This document shows positions 23,863 through 32,783 of a stretch of DNA of 43,690 nt, piece after piece. Position 1 is the first letter of the stretch; each line of letters begins with the position of its first letter. The position numbers and the translations under genes were made by a program. The DNA lies in assembly GCA_017615245.1 (NCBI GenBank), contig JAGAAL010000063.1:1-43690 (forward strand), written 5' to 3'. A model generated the notes under the pieces. The model had not been told where the DNA came from and ran no database searches. It was given only the letters and a program-made list of their open reading frames with translations. Source of the stretch: Bacteroidaceae bacterium (GTDB lineage Bacteria > Bacteroidota > Bacteroidia > Bacteroidales > Bacteroidaceae).

Positions 23863-26643
23863 ATGGACTCAATCATCATAAAAGGCGCTCGCGTCAATAA
23901 TCTGAAGAATATCAACGTTGAAATACCACGCAATAAGTTTGTGGTCATCACGGGTGTGAGCGGCTCGGGAAAGTCGTCATTGGCATTCGACACCTTGTAC
24001 GCCGAGGGGCAGCGAAGATATGTGGAGAGCCTCAGCACCTATGCACGGCAATTCATGGGGAGAATGGGAAAGCCGGAATGCGACTTCATTGAAGGCATCC
24101 CGCCAGCCATCGCCATCGAGCAGAAAGTGGTCAGCCGGAATCCACGGAGTACGGTCGGGACGTCGACAGAGATCTACGACTACCTCCGTATGCTATTTGC
24201 ACGGGTAGGCCATACCTTCTCACCCATCAGCGGACAGGAGGTAAAGAAGAACACGCAGGAGGATGTCATCGAGTGCATGAAAAGTTATCCAGAAGGAACA
24301 CGCTTCATGGTGCTGTGCCCATTGATTTGTCGAAACGGACGGACAGAGGCCGAGCAGATTGCAGCGTACGACAAACAAGGTCTTTCACTAACAGACACCA
24401 TTGACGGTCGGACTTGCCTCATCATTTCGCGTATGACGGTGCGAGACGACAAAGCAAACATCAGCCACTTGGTTGATTCATGCGAGACAGCGATTTATGA
24501 GGGTGAGGGACAATGCATCCTGAAGTTCCTGACAGAAGGTAAAGAGATACTACATCATTTCTCGCTGGCGTTTGAAGCCGACGGCATTACATTCGAAGAG
24601 CCGACTGAACACATGTTCTCCTTCAACTCCCCCATCGGAGCGTGCCCCACCTGTGAGGGCTTCGGAAAGATTATGGGCATCGACGAGTCGCTCGTCATAC
24701 CGAATCAGGAGATGAGCGTGTACGATGGTGCGGTGTTCTGCTGGCGCGGTGAAAAGATGAGTGTGTGGAAAAACGAGTTCTGCCGCATCGCTGCATCACA
24801 TGATTTCCCAATCTTTGAACCATACTACAATCTAACGCAGGAGCAAAGGGATTTTCTGTGGCATGGTGAGACCGATGCCATGGGCCGTCGCTTGCATCCT
24901 GATATGCCATGCATCGATGCGTTCTTCGACATGCTGAGGGAGAATCAGTATAAGATACAGTACCGTGTGATGCTGTCAAGGTATCGCGGAAAGGAGATTT
25001 GTCCAACGTGTCACGGCACGCGACTGAAACGCGAGGCGAACTACGTGAAAGTGGGCGGGCGCAGCATTACGGAATTGGTGGAGATGCCGATTTCTGAACT
25101 GTGCGATTTCTTCCAGCATTTGCAGTTGTCAGACCATGATACCGTGATTGCGAAGCGACTGCTCGTCGAAATCAACAACCGCTTGCATTTCCTGATGGAT
25201 GTGGGGCTTTCTTACCTCACACTCAACCGCCTGAGCAACACGCTGTCGGGCGGCGAGAGCCAACGAATCAACCTTGCGACGAGTCTGGGCAGCAGTTTGG
25301 TCGGTAGCTTATACATACTGGACGAGCCGAGCATTGGCCTGCACAGCCGCGACACGCAGCGACTGATTAAGGTACTAAAGGAATTGCGTGAACTAGGTAA
25401 CACGGTGGTGGTGGTGGAACACGATGAAGAAATCATCCGCGCTGCCGACTACATCATCGACATCGGTCCAGATGCTGGACGTCTGGGAGGAAAGATTGTG
25501 TGGCAGGGAAATGCAAACGACGTGCTCAGCGATTCCCCTGCCAAAAGCACTGAATGTAGCATCTCTCACACCATTGACTTCCTGACACATCGTGAAACAA
25601 TCGATGTACCGACAAGCCGACGACCGTGGAATAATTATATATTAATAAGGTGCGCACGCGAGAACAATCTAAAGGGAATCGATGTGAAGATACCGCTCAA
25701 TGTGATGACCGTTGTAACAGGTGTGAGCGGCAGCGGAAAATCAACGTTGGTGCGCGACATCTTCTATCGTGCAGTTATGCGGCAGATGGATCGCGTGTGC
25801 GACCGTCCAGGACAATTCGTAGCATTGGAGGGCGATGTGGGAATGATTGAGAGCATTGAGTTTGTCGACCAGAACCCTATCGGCACTTCTACCCGCAGTA
25901 ACCCCGTGACATACATCGGAGCGTACGACGAGATCCGCAAGTTGATGGCGTCGCAGCAGTTGGCAAAACAGATGGGCTACACGGCGCAGTACTTCTCGTT
26001 CAACACAGAAGGCGGTCGCTGCGAGGAATGTAAGGGCGAAGGTACGGTAACTGTAGAGATGCAGTTCATGAACGACCTGGTGCTGGAATGCGAATCGTGC
26101 CACGGCCGACGGTTCAAGAACGACATTCTCGAGGTAAAATTCTATGGGAAAGATATTCACGACATCTTGAACCTCACGGTGAACATGGCGGTAGAGTTCT
26201 TCAGCGAGCACGGGCAGAAAAAGATCGTGCAGAAGTTGAAACCGCTGCAGGACGTGGGCCTTGGCTACATCAAGCTCGGACAGACGTCGTCGACCCTATC
26301 AGGCGGCGAGAGCCAGCGCGTGAAGTTGGCATACTACCTGTCTCAGGAGAAGACGAAGCCGACGATGTTCATCTTCGACGAACCGACGACGGGTCTCCAC
26401 TTCCACGACATCAAAAAGCTGTTGGCGGCATTCCAGTCGCTCATCTCACGGGGGCACTCGATTCTCATCATCGAGCACAACATGGAAATTATCAAGAGCG
26501 CCGACCACATCATCGACCTCGGACCGGAAGGCGGTGCGGAGGGAGGCTATCTAGTCTGCGAGGGAACGCCCAAGCAGGTTGCAGCCTGCCCCGAGAGCTA
26601 TACAGGCCAGGCGCTGAGGCAATACATAATTGATAATTTATAA
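23863..26643 (+). CDS. uvrA: excinuclease ABC subunit A
   Basis: A 926-residue UvrA, the DNA-damage recognition ATPase of nucleotide excision repair. It has two ABC modules: Walker [15 protein letters not shown] at about 31-44 and [13 protein letters not shown] in the second half, with signatures [12 protein letters not shown] and [12 protein letters not shown]. Zinc-binding cysteines are seen in CPTCEGFGK with CPTCHGTRL, and [10 protein letters not shown] with CESCHGRRF. Length is normal. The M64 peptidase gene starts 11 bp later. Confidence 0.97.
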   Translation: MDSIIIKGARVNNLKNINVEIPRNKFVVITGVSGSGKSSLAFDTLYAEGQRRYVESLSTYARQFMGRMGKPECDFIEGIPPAIAIEQKVVSRNPRSTVGTSTEIYDYLRMLFARVGHTFSPISGQEVKKNTQEDVIECMKSYPEGTRFMVLCPLICRNGRTEAEQIAAYDKQGLSLTDTIDGRTCLIISRMTVRDDKANISHLVDSCETAIYEGEGQCILKFLTEGKEILHHFSLAFEADGITFEEPTEHMFSFNSPIGACPTCEGFGKIMGIDESLVIPNQEMSVYDGAVFCWRGEKMSVWKNEFCRIAASHDFPIFEPYYNLTQEQRDFLWHGETDAMGRRLHPDMPCIDAFFDMLRENQYKIQYRVMLSRYRGKEICPTCHGTRLKREANYVKVGGRSITELVEMPISELCDFFQHLQLSDHDTVIAKRLLVEINNRLHFLMDVGLSYLTLNRLSNTLSGGESQRINLATSLGSSLVGSLYILDEPSIGLHSRDTQRLIKVLKELRELGNTVVVVEHDEEIIRAADYIIDIGPDAGRLGGKIVWQGNANDVLSDSPAKSTECSISHTIDFLTHRETIDVPTSRRPWNNYILIRCARENNLKGIDVKIPLNVMTVVTGVSGSGKSTLVRDIFYRAVMRQMDRVCDRPGQFVALEGDVGMIESIEFVDQNPIGTSTRSNPVTYIGAYDEIRKLMASQQLAKQMGYTAQYFSFNTEGGRCEECKGEGTVTVEMQFMNDLVLECESCHGRRFKNDILEVKFYGKDIHDILNLTVNMAVEFFSEHGQKKIVQKLKPLQDVGLGYIKLGQTSSTLSGGESQRVKLAYYLSQEKTKPTMFIFDEPTTGLHFHDIKKLLAAFQSLISRGHSILIIEHNMEIIKSADHIIDLGPEGGAEGGYLVCEGTPKQVAACPESYTGQALRQYIIDNL

Positions 26644-26653
26644 TCTACAATAA

Positions 26654-27997
26654 ATGTTTATGAGGACACTGATTCTATCACTTTTCCTTGCACTGGCGAC
26701 GACGTCCAATGCACAAGCCATCTTCTTCGACGACTATTTCGAAGACAACACACTCCGACTCGACTATGTGCTTGGCGGCGATTCGTCGGCACAATACATT
26801 CAATTATGCCAGCTCTACAAGCAGCCGCGTTGGGCGGGCCGACGCAGCCGACTGGCTGAGACTTACCTCTTAGGCAATGCTCAAATCAATGTATTCGACA
26901 GCGAAAGCGGCCGACTGATTTTCGTCCACACCTTCTCCACTCTGTTTCAGGAATGGCTCAACGAGACCGAGGCGACGCAGATGAAGCGGGCGTTCGAGGC
27001 CAGCTACAACATCCCGTTCCCAAAGCGACCGATTGACATCCGCGTGACGCTGACCGACAATCATAACAAAATCTGCGCCATGCTCACTCACCACGTCGAC
27101 CCCAAGGACATCCTCATTCGTCCCGTCGGGGAGAATGGCATCCCATACAAGTATATCGTGCAGAGCGGCAACCTCAGTCAGTGTGTTGACATCGCCATCG
27201 TGGCCGAAGGATATACCGCCAGCGAGATGGACAAGTTCTGGAAAGACTGCGAGCGGGCTGCCGACGCTATCTTCTCGCACGAGCCGTTCAAAAGCATGAA
27301 AAACCGCTTCAACGTCATGGCAGTCGGTGCCGTGTCGAACGAGAGCGGACCATCAGAGCCTGGCAAAGGCATCTGGCACGACACCGTGCTTCGTTCCCAC
27401 TACGACACATTCTACTCCGACCGCTACCTGACCACTTCATCTGTTCACAAACTCTTCGACCTACTGAGCGGTGTACCGTTTGAACATATCATTGTGCTCA
27501 TCAACACGCCTCGCTACGGAGGCGGTGGCATCTACAACCAGTGGATGTGCTCGTCGAGCGACCACGCTACGTTCAAGCAGGTGCTCGTCCATGAGTTCGG
27601 CCACTCGTATGCCGGACTTGCCGACGAATACAACTACGGTGACAACCATGTAGAATGGTACCCTGCCGACACAGAGCCGTGGGAGCCGAACATCACCACG
27701 CTGAAGGACTTCGACAAGAAGTGGAAAGACCTCATCCAGCCTGGCACACCAATCCCGACGCAACCCACCATCGCCAATGTCGCTGCTGCACGCACCAGCA
27801 TGAGTGTTGCCGAACTGAATGCGAAGACCCAGCGCGTCGGTGTGTTCGAGGGAGCCGGCTACATGGCACGCGGAGCCTACCGCCCTGCCGAGGTGTGCCG
27901 CATGAACATTAACGAAGTCGAGGACTTCTGCCCCGTCTGCACCCGTGCCATCATCGGCATCACCGACTTCTATACAGGGACGGTTAAGGTGAAGTAA
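26654..27997 (+). CDS. secreted M64-family zinc metallopeptidase
   Basis: A 447-residue protein of peptidase family M64, the family of Clostridium IgA protease. A signal peptide ends at about residue 21 (TSNAQ). An N-terminal beta-rich domain (about 22-165) precedes the peptidase. The zinc motif is HEFGH at 313-317 followed by GLADEY with Asp324, and INTPRYGGGGIYNQW precedes it. ATG 26654 or 26660 are both possible starts. Bacteroidales encode many such proteins of unknown substrate; host glycoproteins including IgA are possible targets by family only. A 42-bp tandem array follows the stop. Confidence 0.93.
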   Translation: MFMRTLILSLFLALATTSNAQAIFFDDYFEDNTLRLDYVLGGDSSAQYIQLCQLYKQPRWAGRRSRLAETYLLGNAQINVFDSESGRLIFVHTFSTLFQEWLNETEATQMKRAFEASYNIPFPKRPIDIRVTLTDNHNKICAMLTHHVDPKDILIRPVGENGIPYKYIVQSGNLSQCVDIAIVAEGYTASEMDKFWKDCERAADAIFSHEPFKSMKNRFNVMAVGAVSNESGPSEPGKGIWHDTVLRSHYDTFYSDRYLTTSSVHKLFDLLSGVPFEHIIVLINTPRYGGGGIYNQWMCSSSDHATFKQVLVHEFGHSYAGLADEYNYGDNHVEWYPADTEPWEPNITTLKDFDKKWKDLIQPGTPIPTQPTIANVAAARTSMSVAELNAKTQRVGVFEGAGYMARGAYRPAEVCRMNINEVEDFCPVCTRAIIGITDFYTGTVKVK

Positions 27998-28008
27998 ACC
28001 ATAAGGGT

Positions 28009-28134
28009 GCTGTCGGACCACTCCGACAGAGAAAAAGAGACACTGGAAACGCTGTCGGAGCACTCCGACGAAGAAAAAGAGACACCGAAATTGCTGTCGG
28101 ACCACTCCGACGGATTCAACAACAACAATGAGAC
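28009..28134. repeat. three-copy 42-bp tandem array with internal inverted repeat
   Basis: Units start at GCTGTCGG at 28009, 28051 and 28093, exactly 42 bp apart. Each begins with the hairpin TGTCGGA-[C/G]CAC-TCCGACA (right arm slightly changed in units 2 and 3) followed by an A-rich spacer GAAAAAGAGACAC. The third unit has a more diverged spacer. Confidence 0.95.
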
Positions 28135-28139
28135 ATGAA

Positions 28140-28163
28140 AAAAGGAGCCGTGCGGCTCCTTTT
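28140..28163. terminator. bidirectional intrinsic terminator
   Basis: AAAAGGAGCC and GGCTCCTTTT form a perfect 10-bp stem with loop GTGC, serving both the rightward M64 gene and the leftward gene ending at 28171. Confidence 0.9.
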
Positions 28164-28170
28164 CATCTTT

Positions 28171-28650
28171 TTAGAAGTAATACCCGATGCCGATCTTCAG
28201 ACCGAACTCGCTTTTCTTCGAGAAGTCAGTAAAACTCATGTTGTAATAGATGGCTGGTTCGATTGAAACGTAGTGATTGAGATAGAAGCAATAGCCAAGC
28301 TCGGGAGTGAGCTGAAGGTCATTCCACGATTTACGCTCATGGACGTACTGCAGTCCGCCGGCATAGTAAAGGCCGTTCTCCACCTGCGTGTAGCGAACCT
28401 TGGCACCAATGACGCAACGGTCGAGATGAGTACGAGACGTGTGCCAGCCAAGTGTACCTTCGAGCATCCAATAATCCTTGAGGAAATAACCTGCTTTGGC
28501 ATCGAGATCGAGCGCCAGATGACGCTTGTCGGTAATCGAGATGTTCAGGCCCGAGAGCGATGCACCTACATACTTCGTGTCCTTGGTGAACTGTGCGAAT
28601 GCACTGGTTGTTGCTGCAGCGAGCAGCGCGATAATCAAAAGTCTTTTCAT
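28171..28650 (-). CDS. small outer-membrane beta-barrel protein
   Basis: A 159-residue secreted protein with signal peptide MKRLLIIALLAAATTSAFAQ. The mature 139 residues alternate polar and hydrophobic residues in about eight strands (WMLEGTLGWHT, VIGAKVRYTQVENGLYYAGGLQYV, HYVSIEPAIYYNMSF) and end in FGLKIGIGYYF with a terminal Phe, the usual signature of an outer-membrane barrel. It resembles the general 'outer membrane protein beta-barrel' group; no specific function is apparent. It is encoded 23 bp after a 59-residue membrane protein on the same strand. Confidence 0.85.
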   Translation of the reverse strand: MKRLLIIALLAAATTSAFAQFTKDTKYVGASLSGLNISITDKRHLALDLDAKAGYFLKDYWMLEGTLGWHTSRTHLDRCVIGAKVRYTQVENGLYYAGGLQYVHERKSWNDLQLTPELGYCFYLNHYVSIEPAIYYNMSFTDFSKKSEFGLKIGIGYYF

Positions 28651-28673
28651 TGTCTTATGGTTTAAAATTGTCG

Positions 28674-28853
28674 TTAATTCTCCTCCAGTTCCTCCTTCTT
28701 CTTCAGCGCCAAGTGCAGCAGCACAACGATGACGACGTCAGCAATGATGAGCAATAAGTTTCTCATCCATGCATTATACTCGATGCCTGAATAGACATAC
28801 ACGCCAGCACCGGCACAGAACAACAACAACGGAAGCCAAATGGATTTCTTCAT
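28674..28853 (-). CDS. 59-residue membrane protein
   Basis: Short gene read from the minus strand: MKKSIWLPLLLFCAGAGVYV at the N-terminus, a second hydrophobic segment NLLLIIADVVIVVLLHLAL, and a charged C-terminus KKKEELEEN. Two membrane spans are likely. A good promoter (TATCTTTG at 28877-28884) lies 23 bp upstream, the reading frame is complete, and the outer-membrane barrel gene follows after 20 bp. I do not recognise the family. Confidence 0.75.
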   Translation of the reverse strand: MKKSIWLPLLLFCAGAGVYVYSGIEYNAWMRNLLLIIADVVIVVLLHLALKKKEELEEN

Positions 28854-28876
28854 ACCTTATATATATTATTATAGTG

Positions 28877-28884
28877 CAAAGATA
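28877..28884 (-). promoter_or_regulatory. promoter of the small membrane protein / barrel operon
   Basis: The minus strand reads TATCTTTG followed by CAC, 23 bp before the ATG at 28853. Confidence 0.7.
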
Positions 28885-28948
28885 GAAAATAATTATGAAA
28901 TATGAAACTTTAGTTCGGTGAAATCAATTATAAATTATGATTTTTTTG

Positions 28949-28956
28949 TAACTTTG
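28949..28956 (+). promoter_or_regulatory. promoter of the GHL10 gene
   Basis: TAACTTTG followed by CACC, 21 bp before the ATG at 28978. It lies inside the extra 60 bp of a longer in-frame reading, which argues for the 28978 start. Confidence 0.7.
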
Positions 28957-28977
28957 CACCGAAATTTACAGATTACA

Positions 28978-30696
28978 ATGCGAAAGATAGCATACATCAT
29001 CATATTCATGGCCGCAATCCTCGCAGCCAATGCCCAAAACATTTACGACGTCCAATACCCGAAATATGAGGAGCGCGCCGTGTGGCTCGCCACTATCGGA
29101 GGCATCGACTGGCCACGGACCAAAGCCACCGACGCAGCATCGACCGAACGCCAGAAGCAGGAACTCTGCACCATACTTGACCGCCTGCAGCAGGCCAACA
29201 TCAACGTCGTCATCCTACAGACACGTATCCGAGGAAGCGTCATCTACCCCTCCGACATCGAGACCTGGGACGAAGCCATCACCGGCAAGGCAGGCAGGGC
29301 ACCAAGCTACGACCCACTGGCTTTCGCCATCGACGAATGCCACCGCCGCGGCATGGAACTCCACGCATGGCTCGTCAGCATTCCCCTCGGCACCTCGCAG
29401 CGTCAACGCAGCTACGGCACCATGTCAGTCACTCGCCACCATCCAACCCTCACCAAAACTGTGGGTGGCGAAGTATTCATGATACCAGGACAACCTGAAA
29501 CGGCCGATTACATTGCCTCGATAGCCCGCGAAATCACTGAGCGCTACGATGTCGATGGCATCAACCTCGACTACATCCGCTACCCAGAATCGTCCTACAG
29601 ATTCAGCGATGACAACCTATACAAAGCCCGTTCGGGCATGACCAAAGCCGACTGGAAACGCGAGAACATCACCCGCATCGTACGCCGTATCCACGATGAA
29701 GTGAAAGCCGTCAAACCATGGGTAAAGCTCAGCAGCAGTCCCATTGGGAAGTACCGCAACCTCACCCGCTATCGCACAGGCGGATGGGACTGCTACGACG
29801 GTGTCTACCAAGATCCGCAAGCATGGTTACGCGACAACATCCAAGACATGCTCTTCCCCATGATGTACTTCCTCGGCGACCACTTCTACCCTTTCATTTA
29901 CAACTGGGCAGAAAACAGCTACGGACACCCCGTCGTCCCTGGCCTCGGCATTTACTTCCTCGACCCACGCGAAGGCCGATGGCAACTCAACGACGTCCGC
30001 GCCGAGATGCACACAGCACGTAACACTGGCATCGGAGGCATCGCATTCTACCGCAGCGAATTCCTCACCCGTAACGTCAAAGGAATCTACGATGCCACAT
30101 GCGAGGAATTCTTCCCCTACCCCGCACTCACTACACCCATGACATGGAGCGATGACACCACCGCCCCCTCTCAACCCACCAACCTGAAATACAAGGACGG
30201 CATCATCAGTTGGAATTTCAACGAGCCACTCACCGACGGCCGCTGGCCCATCGTCCACTTCAATATCTACGGTAGCAACCACTACCCCGTCGACATCACC
30301 CGCCCTGAGAACCTCCTTGCACAACGTATTCCAACGACCCAATATACCATCGCCGGCCGCGCCCTCACCAAAAGTTTCTATGCTGTCACCGCAGTTGACC
30401 GATTCGGAAATGAAAGCACACCAGTGCAAGAAGCAGCCACCATCACCGAACGTCCATCGCGTGATGCTATCATCGCCGCCGTCCGTCAACACTTTACTGG
30501 TACATCTTCTGCTCCATCAGCATCGGCATCATCGAAAAAAACAAAGAAGGTGAAGACCCCGAAGACCAAGGCCGCGAAACCAGAAAAAGCAAAGACAGAG
30601 AAAGTAAAGGAAGAGAAGCCAAAAGCAGAGAAAGCAAAACCGGAAAAGAAAAAAACTGAAGTCCGCACCGTAGACTTCAGCAAATACTTGGAATAA
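28978..30696 (+). CDS. secreted GHL10 (DUF187) glycoside-hydrolase-like protein with Lys-rich tail
   Basis: A 572-residue protein when started at 28978, which gives the signal peptide MRKIAYIIIFMAAILAANAQ. Residues about 25-390 form a GHL10/DUF187 TIM-barrel domain: ERAVWLATIGGIDWP, VVILQTRIRGSVIYPSDIE, GMELHAWLVSIP, and GINLDYIRYPE with the probable catalytic Asp. Family members act on, or are predicted to act on, peptidoglycan-like or other glycans. Residues about 399-500 form a fibronectin type III-like domain. The last about 55 residues are a low-complexity Lys/Ala/Glu/Pro tail (KTKAAKPEKAKTEKVKEEKP), unusual for an exported enzyme and possibly binding acidic polymers. Confidence 0.9.
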   Translation: MRKIAYIIIFMAAILAANAQNIYDVQYPKYEERAVWLATIGGIDWPRTKATDAASTERQKQELCTILDRLQQANINVVILQTRIRGSVIYPSDIETWDEAITGKAGRAPSYDPLAFAIDECHRRGMELHAWLVSIPLGTSQRQRSYGTMSVTRHHPTLTKTVGGEVFMIPGQPETADYIASIAREITERYDVDGINLDYIRYPESSYRFSDDNLYKARSGMTKADWKRENITRIVRRIHDEVKAVKPWVKLSSSPIGKYRNLTRYRTGGWDCYDGVYQDPQAWLRDNIQDMLFPMMYFLGDHFYPFIYNWAENSYGHPVVPGLGIYFLDPREGRWQLNDVRAEMHTARNTGIGGIAFYRSEFLTRNVKGIYDATCEEFFPYPALTTPMTWSDDTTAPSQPTNLKYKDGIISWNFNEPLTDGRWPIVHFNIYGSNHYPVDITRPENLLAQRIPTTQYTIAGRALTKSFYAVTAVDRFGNESTPVQEAATITERPSRDAIIAAVRQHFTGTSSAPSASASSKKTKKVKTPKTKAAKPEKAKTEKVKEEKPKAEKAKPEKKKTEVRTVDFSKYLE

Positions 30697-30702
30697 TAAG
30701 TT

Positions 30703-31449
30703 CTATTCTATATATAGCGTCAGCACTATCATCTTGTTCTTACCCTTATCCACTCCGTCGGTATACCTCATCATCGCTGGATCGGTCAGGTCATTACGCT
30801 TGTGATTGATGACATTCATCAAGCCAAAGCAGAACTTCAGCTCTGGAATACACTTGAAGAACGGCAGATAGAAGTCACATCCCATGCCCACTTCGACGAA
30901 ACAATCGAACGGCTTCAGCAAGAGTTGACGCTGCTTCTTCACCGTCAAGTCATACATCGGATTTACACCACACATCACATACGGACGATAATTATTGAAA
31001 CGATCGGCCGTAAACTTCAAGTCAATAGGAACCGAGATATACGTCGACTTCATGTTCTGAATCTGATGCTCGCCCGTTGTCTGATTGTAGAACCAAGTAT
31101 TCTTCTCGCCAAAATGCATCGACGGAATCACGCGAAGCGCAATGTTGTTATGCAACTTCAACTCACCGAGAATACCAACCGTGAAACCCAAGTCGTAATT
31201 TGGCACATCGGCAAACCACTGATTCCCATTCTCATCGATGTAACCATTGTTCACATACTCTATGTCCTGTGTATGCAGACCTGCCAGGAAACCATAATGG
31301 TAAAGACGTTGATCAATATAAGGACGGTTCATCACCTTACGCCGCTGAGCCGATGCCACACCACCCCAGCCCCACAAACCGAGAGCAACGGTAAGCAACA
31401 ACATCGGCATAATAATGCCCGAAAAACGATGTGTTTTCTTATATCTCAT
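30703..31449 (-). CDS. porT: PorT-family outer-membrane protein
   Basis: A 248-residue protein when started at 31449 (MRYKKTHRF...), with a long signal region ending near VASAQ; an ATG at 31503 adds 18 residues and is unlikely. The mature part is a beta-barrel with patterns typical of the PorT family: HYGFLAGLHTQDIEYVNNG, NYDLGFTVGILGELKL, LKPFDCFVEVGMGCDFYLPFF, ELKFCFGLMNVI. PorT is required for type IX secretion in Porphyromonas, but family members also exist in Bacteroidales lacking that system, so the role here is inferred. It lies downstream of the ferredoxin gene, separated by a terminator. Confidence 0.72.
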   Translation of the reverse strand: MRYKKTHRFSGIIMPMLLLTVALGLWGWGGVASAQRRKVMNRPYIDQRLYHYGFLAGLHTQDIEYVNNGYIDENGNQWFADVPNYDLGFTVGILGELKLHNNIALRVIPSMHFGEKNTWFYNQTTGEHQIQNMKSTYISVPIDLKFTADRFNNYRPYVMCGVNPMYDLTVKKQRQLLLKPFDCFVEVGMGCDFYLPFFKCIPELKFCFGLMNVINHKRNDLTDPAMMRYTDGVDKGKNKMIVLTLYIE

Positions 31450-31491
31450 ACCTATAAAACGCAAAAAACGCGGATTTATTGCCTGCAACTC

Positions 31492-31523
31492 AAAAAAAAC
31501 CACCAGCTGTGAACAGCTGATGG
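31492..31523 (-). terminator. intrinsic terminator of the ferredoxin gene
   Basis: Read leftward: CCATCAGCTG, loop TTCA, CAGCTGGTGG and then eight T. Strong stem with a good T-run, 28 bp past the ferredoxin stop. Confidence 0.9.
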
Positions 31524-31550
31524 CATTGAGTCGTAAAAGTAATTGCTACT

Positions 31551-31724
31551 TTATTCTCCTGGATTGATTGCACCAGTAGGACAAGCATCAGCGCAAGTAC
31601 CACAATCAACACAAGCATTTGGGTCAATCACATACTTGCCGTCGCCCTCAGAAATAGCTTCTGATGGACATTCACCTGCGCATGTTCCACACATAACGCA
31701 ATCGTCTGAAATAACGTATGCCAT
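31551..31724 (-). CDS. 2[4Fe-4S] ferredoxin
   Basis: A 57-residue protein read from the minus strand, with two classic motifs CVMCGTCAGECP and CVDCGTCADACP, each binding one 4Fe-4S cluster. It is a small cytoplasmic electron carrier, in anaerobes usually serving pyruvate:ferredoxin oxidoreductase and hydrogenases. Short acidic sequence and length match clostridial-type ferredoxins. It has its own promoter (31772-31779) and terminator, so it is a single-gene unit and likely highly expressed. Confidence 0.97.
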   Translation of the reverse strand: MAYVISDDCVMCGTCAGECPSEAISEGDGKYVIDPNACVDCGTCADACPTGAINPGE

Positions 31725-31771
31725 AGTTCTCTTTTTGTTTAATGAATAATAATCTAATTCTTTTGCGGGTG

Positions 31772-31779
31772 CAAAGGTA
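31772..31779 (-). promoter_or_regulatory. promoter of the ferredoxin gene
   Basis: The minus strand reads TACCTTTG followed by CACC, 47 bp before the ATG at 31724. Confidence 0.7.
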
Positions 31780-31926
31780 GTAAATAAAAACGAAAAGTAA
31801 AAAACGAAAAATGAAAAATATGAGTTTTTACCTGAAAAATACGAAAAAGTTTACTTGTTTCATGGTTTAATAGTTTAAAAATGAAGAAAAAAGCAAATAG
31901 TAAATCCGTAAATTGCAAATTATTTG

Positions 31927-31934
31927 TACCTTTG
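31927..31934 (+). promoter_or_regulatory. promoter of proC-pta-ackA
   Basis: TACCTTTG, 24 bp before the ATG at 31959. It shows that an in-frame ATG at 31881 lies upstream of transcription. Confidence 0.7.
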
Positions 31935-31958
31935 TACAAAAATCAAACACATATCATT

Positions 31959-32750
31959 ATGAACGTAACAGTAATCGGAGCCGGAAACATCGGAGGCGCG
32001 CTCGTTAGAGGTTGGAGCAAGAAAGGAAAAGACATCAACATCACAGTGTCAGGCGTACACATGAACAAACTGAACAAGATTAAGGACGACTGCCCGAACA
32101 TCGAGATCCTTACCGACGATGCACAAGCCATCAAAGATGCCGACATCATCATTATCGCTGTCAAGCCTTGGCAGGTAGATACTGTCATCAATGACATCAA
32201 AGCAAATCTGAAAAGCACACAGATTCTGGTATCACTCGCAGCAGGTGTCACACTCGAACAACTCGAAGCAATGCTGCAAGCACATCAATGCGAACAGCCA
32301 TCATTGTTCTATGTCATACCAAATATCGCGGCCGAATTCTGCGAGAGCATGACCTTCATCAGCACTGCCGACAACTCCGAAACCAATACTCCTAATATAA
32401 ATAAAGTTGAAGAACTGTTCAAGATTGTGGGCGACACCTTCGTGTGCCCAGAGAAACTGGTCGGTCCAGGTATGCTGATGGCATCGTGCGGCATCGCATA
32501 CGTCATGCGATTCCTCCGTGTGCAGACTGAAGCAGGTGTGGAGATGGGGTTCTACCCACCCGATGCCCTCAAGATTGCCATCCAGACAATGAAGGGCGCA
32601 GCCGAACTTCTCCATCAGACTGGCGAACACCCCGAGCAGGCCATCGACCGCGTCACCACCCCTGGCGGCTACACCATCAAGGGATTGAACGAAATGGATC
32701 ATGCAGGCTTCAATTCCGCTGTCATCCGCGTCTTCAAGACCGGTCTGTAA
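31959..32750 (+). CDS. proC: pyrroline-5-carboxylate reductase
   Basis: A 263-residue enzyme reducing pyrroline-5-carboxylate to proline with NAD(P)H. The start at 31959 places the Rossmann motif VIGAGNIGGAL at residues 5-15, as in the family. Other marks are IIIAVKPWQVD, SLAAGVTLEQLE, the C-terminal dimer domain with GPGMLMASCGIAYVMRFL and the terminal TPGGYTIKGLNEMD. It precedes pta by 33 bp and may share its transcript. Confidence 0.95.
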   Translation: MNVTVIGAGNIGGALVRGWSKKGKDINITVSGVHMNKLNKIKDDCPNIEILTDDAQAIKDADIIIIAVKPWQVDTVINDIKANLKSTQILVSLAAGVTLEQLEAMLQAHQCEQPSLFYVIPNIAAEFCESMTFISTADNSETNTPNINKVEELFKIVGDTFVCPEKLVGPGMLMASCGIAYVMRFLRVQTEAGVEMGFYPPDALKIAIQTMKGAAELLHQTGEHPEQAIDRVTTPGGYTIKGLNEMDHAGFNSAVIRVFKTGL

Positions 32751-32783
32751 TCATTCGTGTATAATCATTAATACAAAAAAGAT

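Noticed and set aside
31543-31749. Plus-strand frame opposite the ferredoxin gene
   Set aside because: The minus-strand frame gives a perfect 2[4Fe-4S] ferredoxin with promoter and terminator, so the opposite frame is a shadow.
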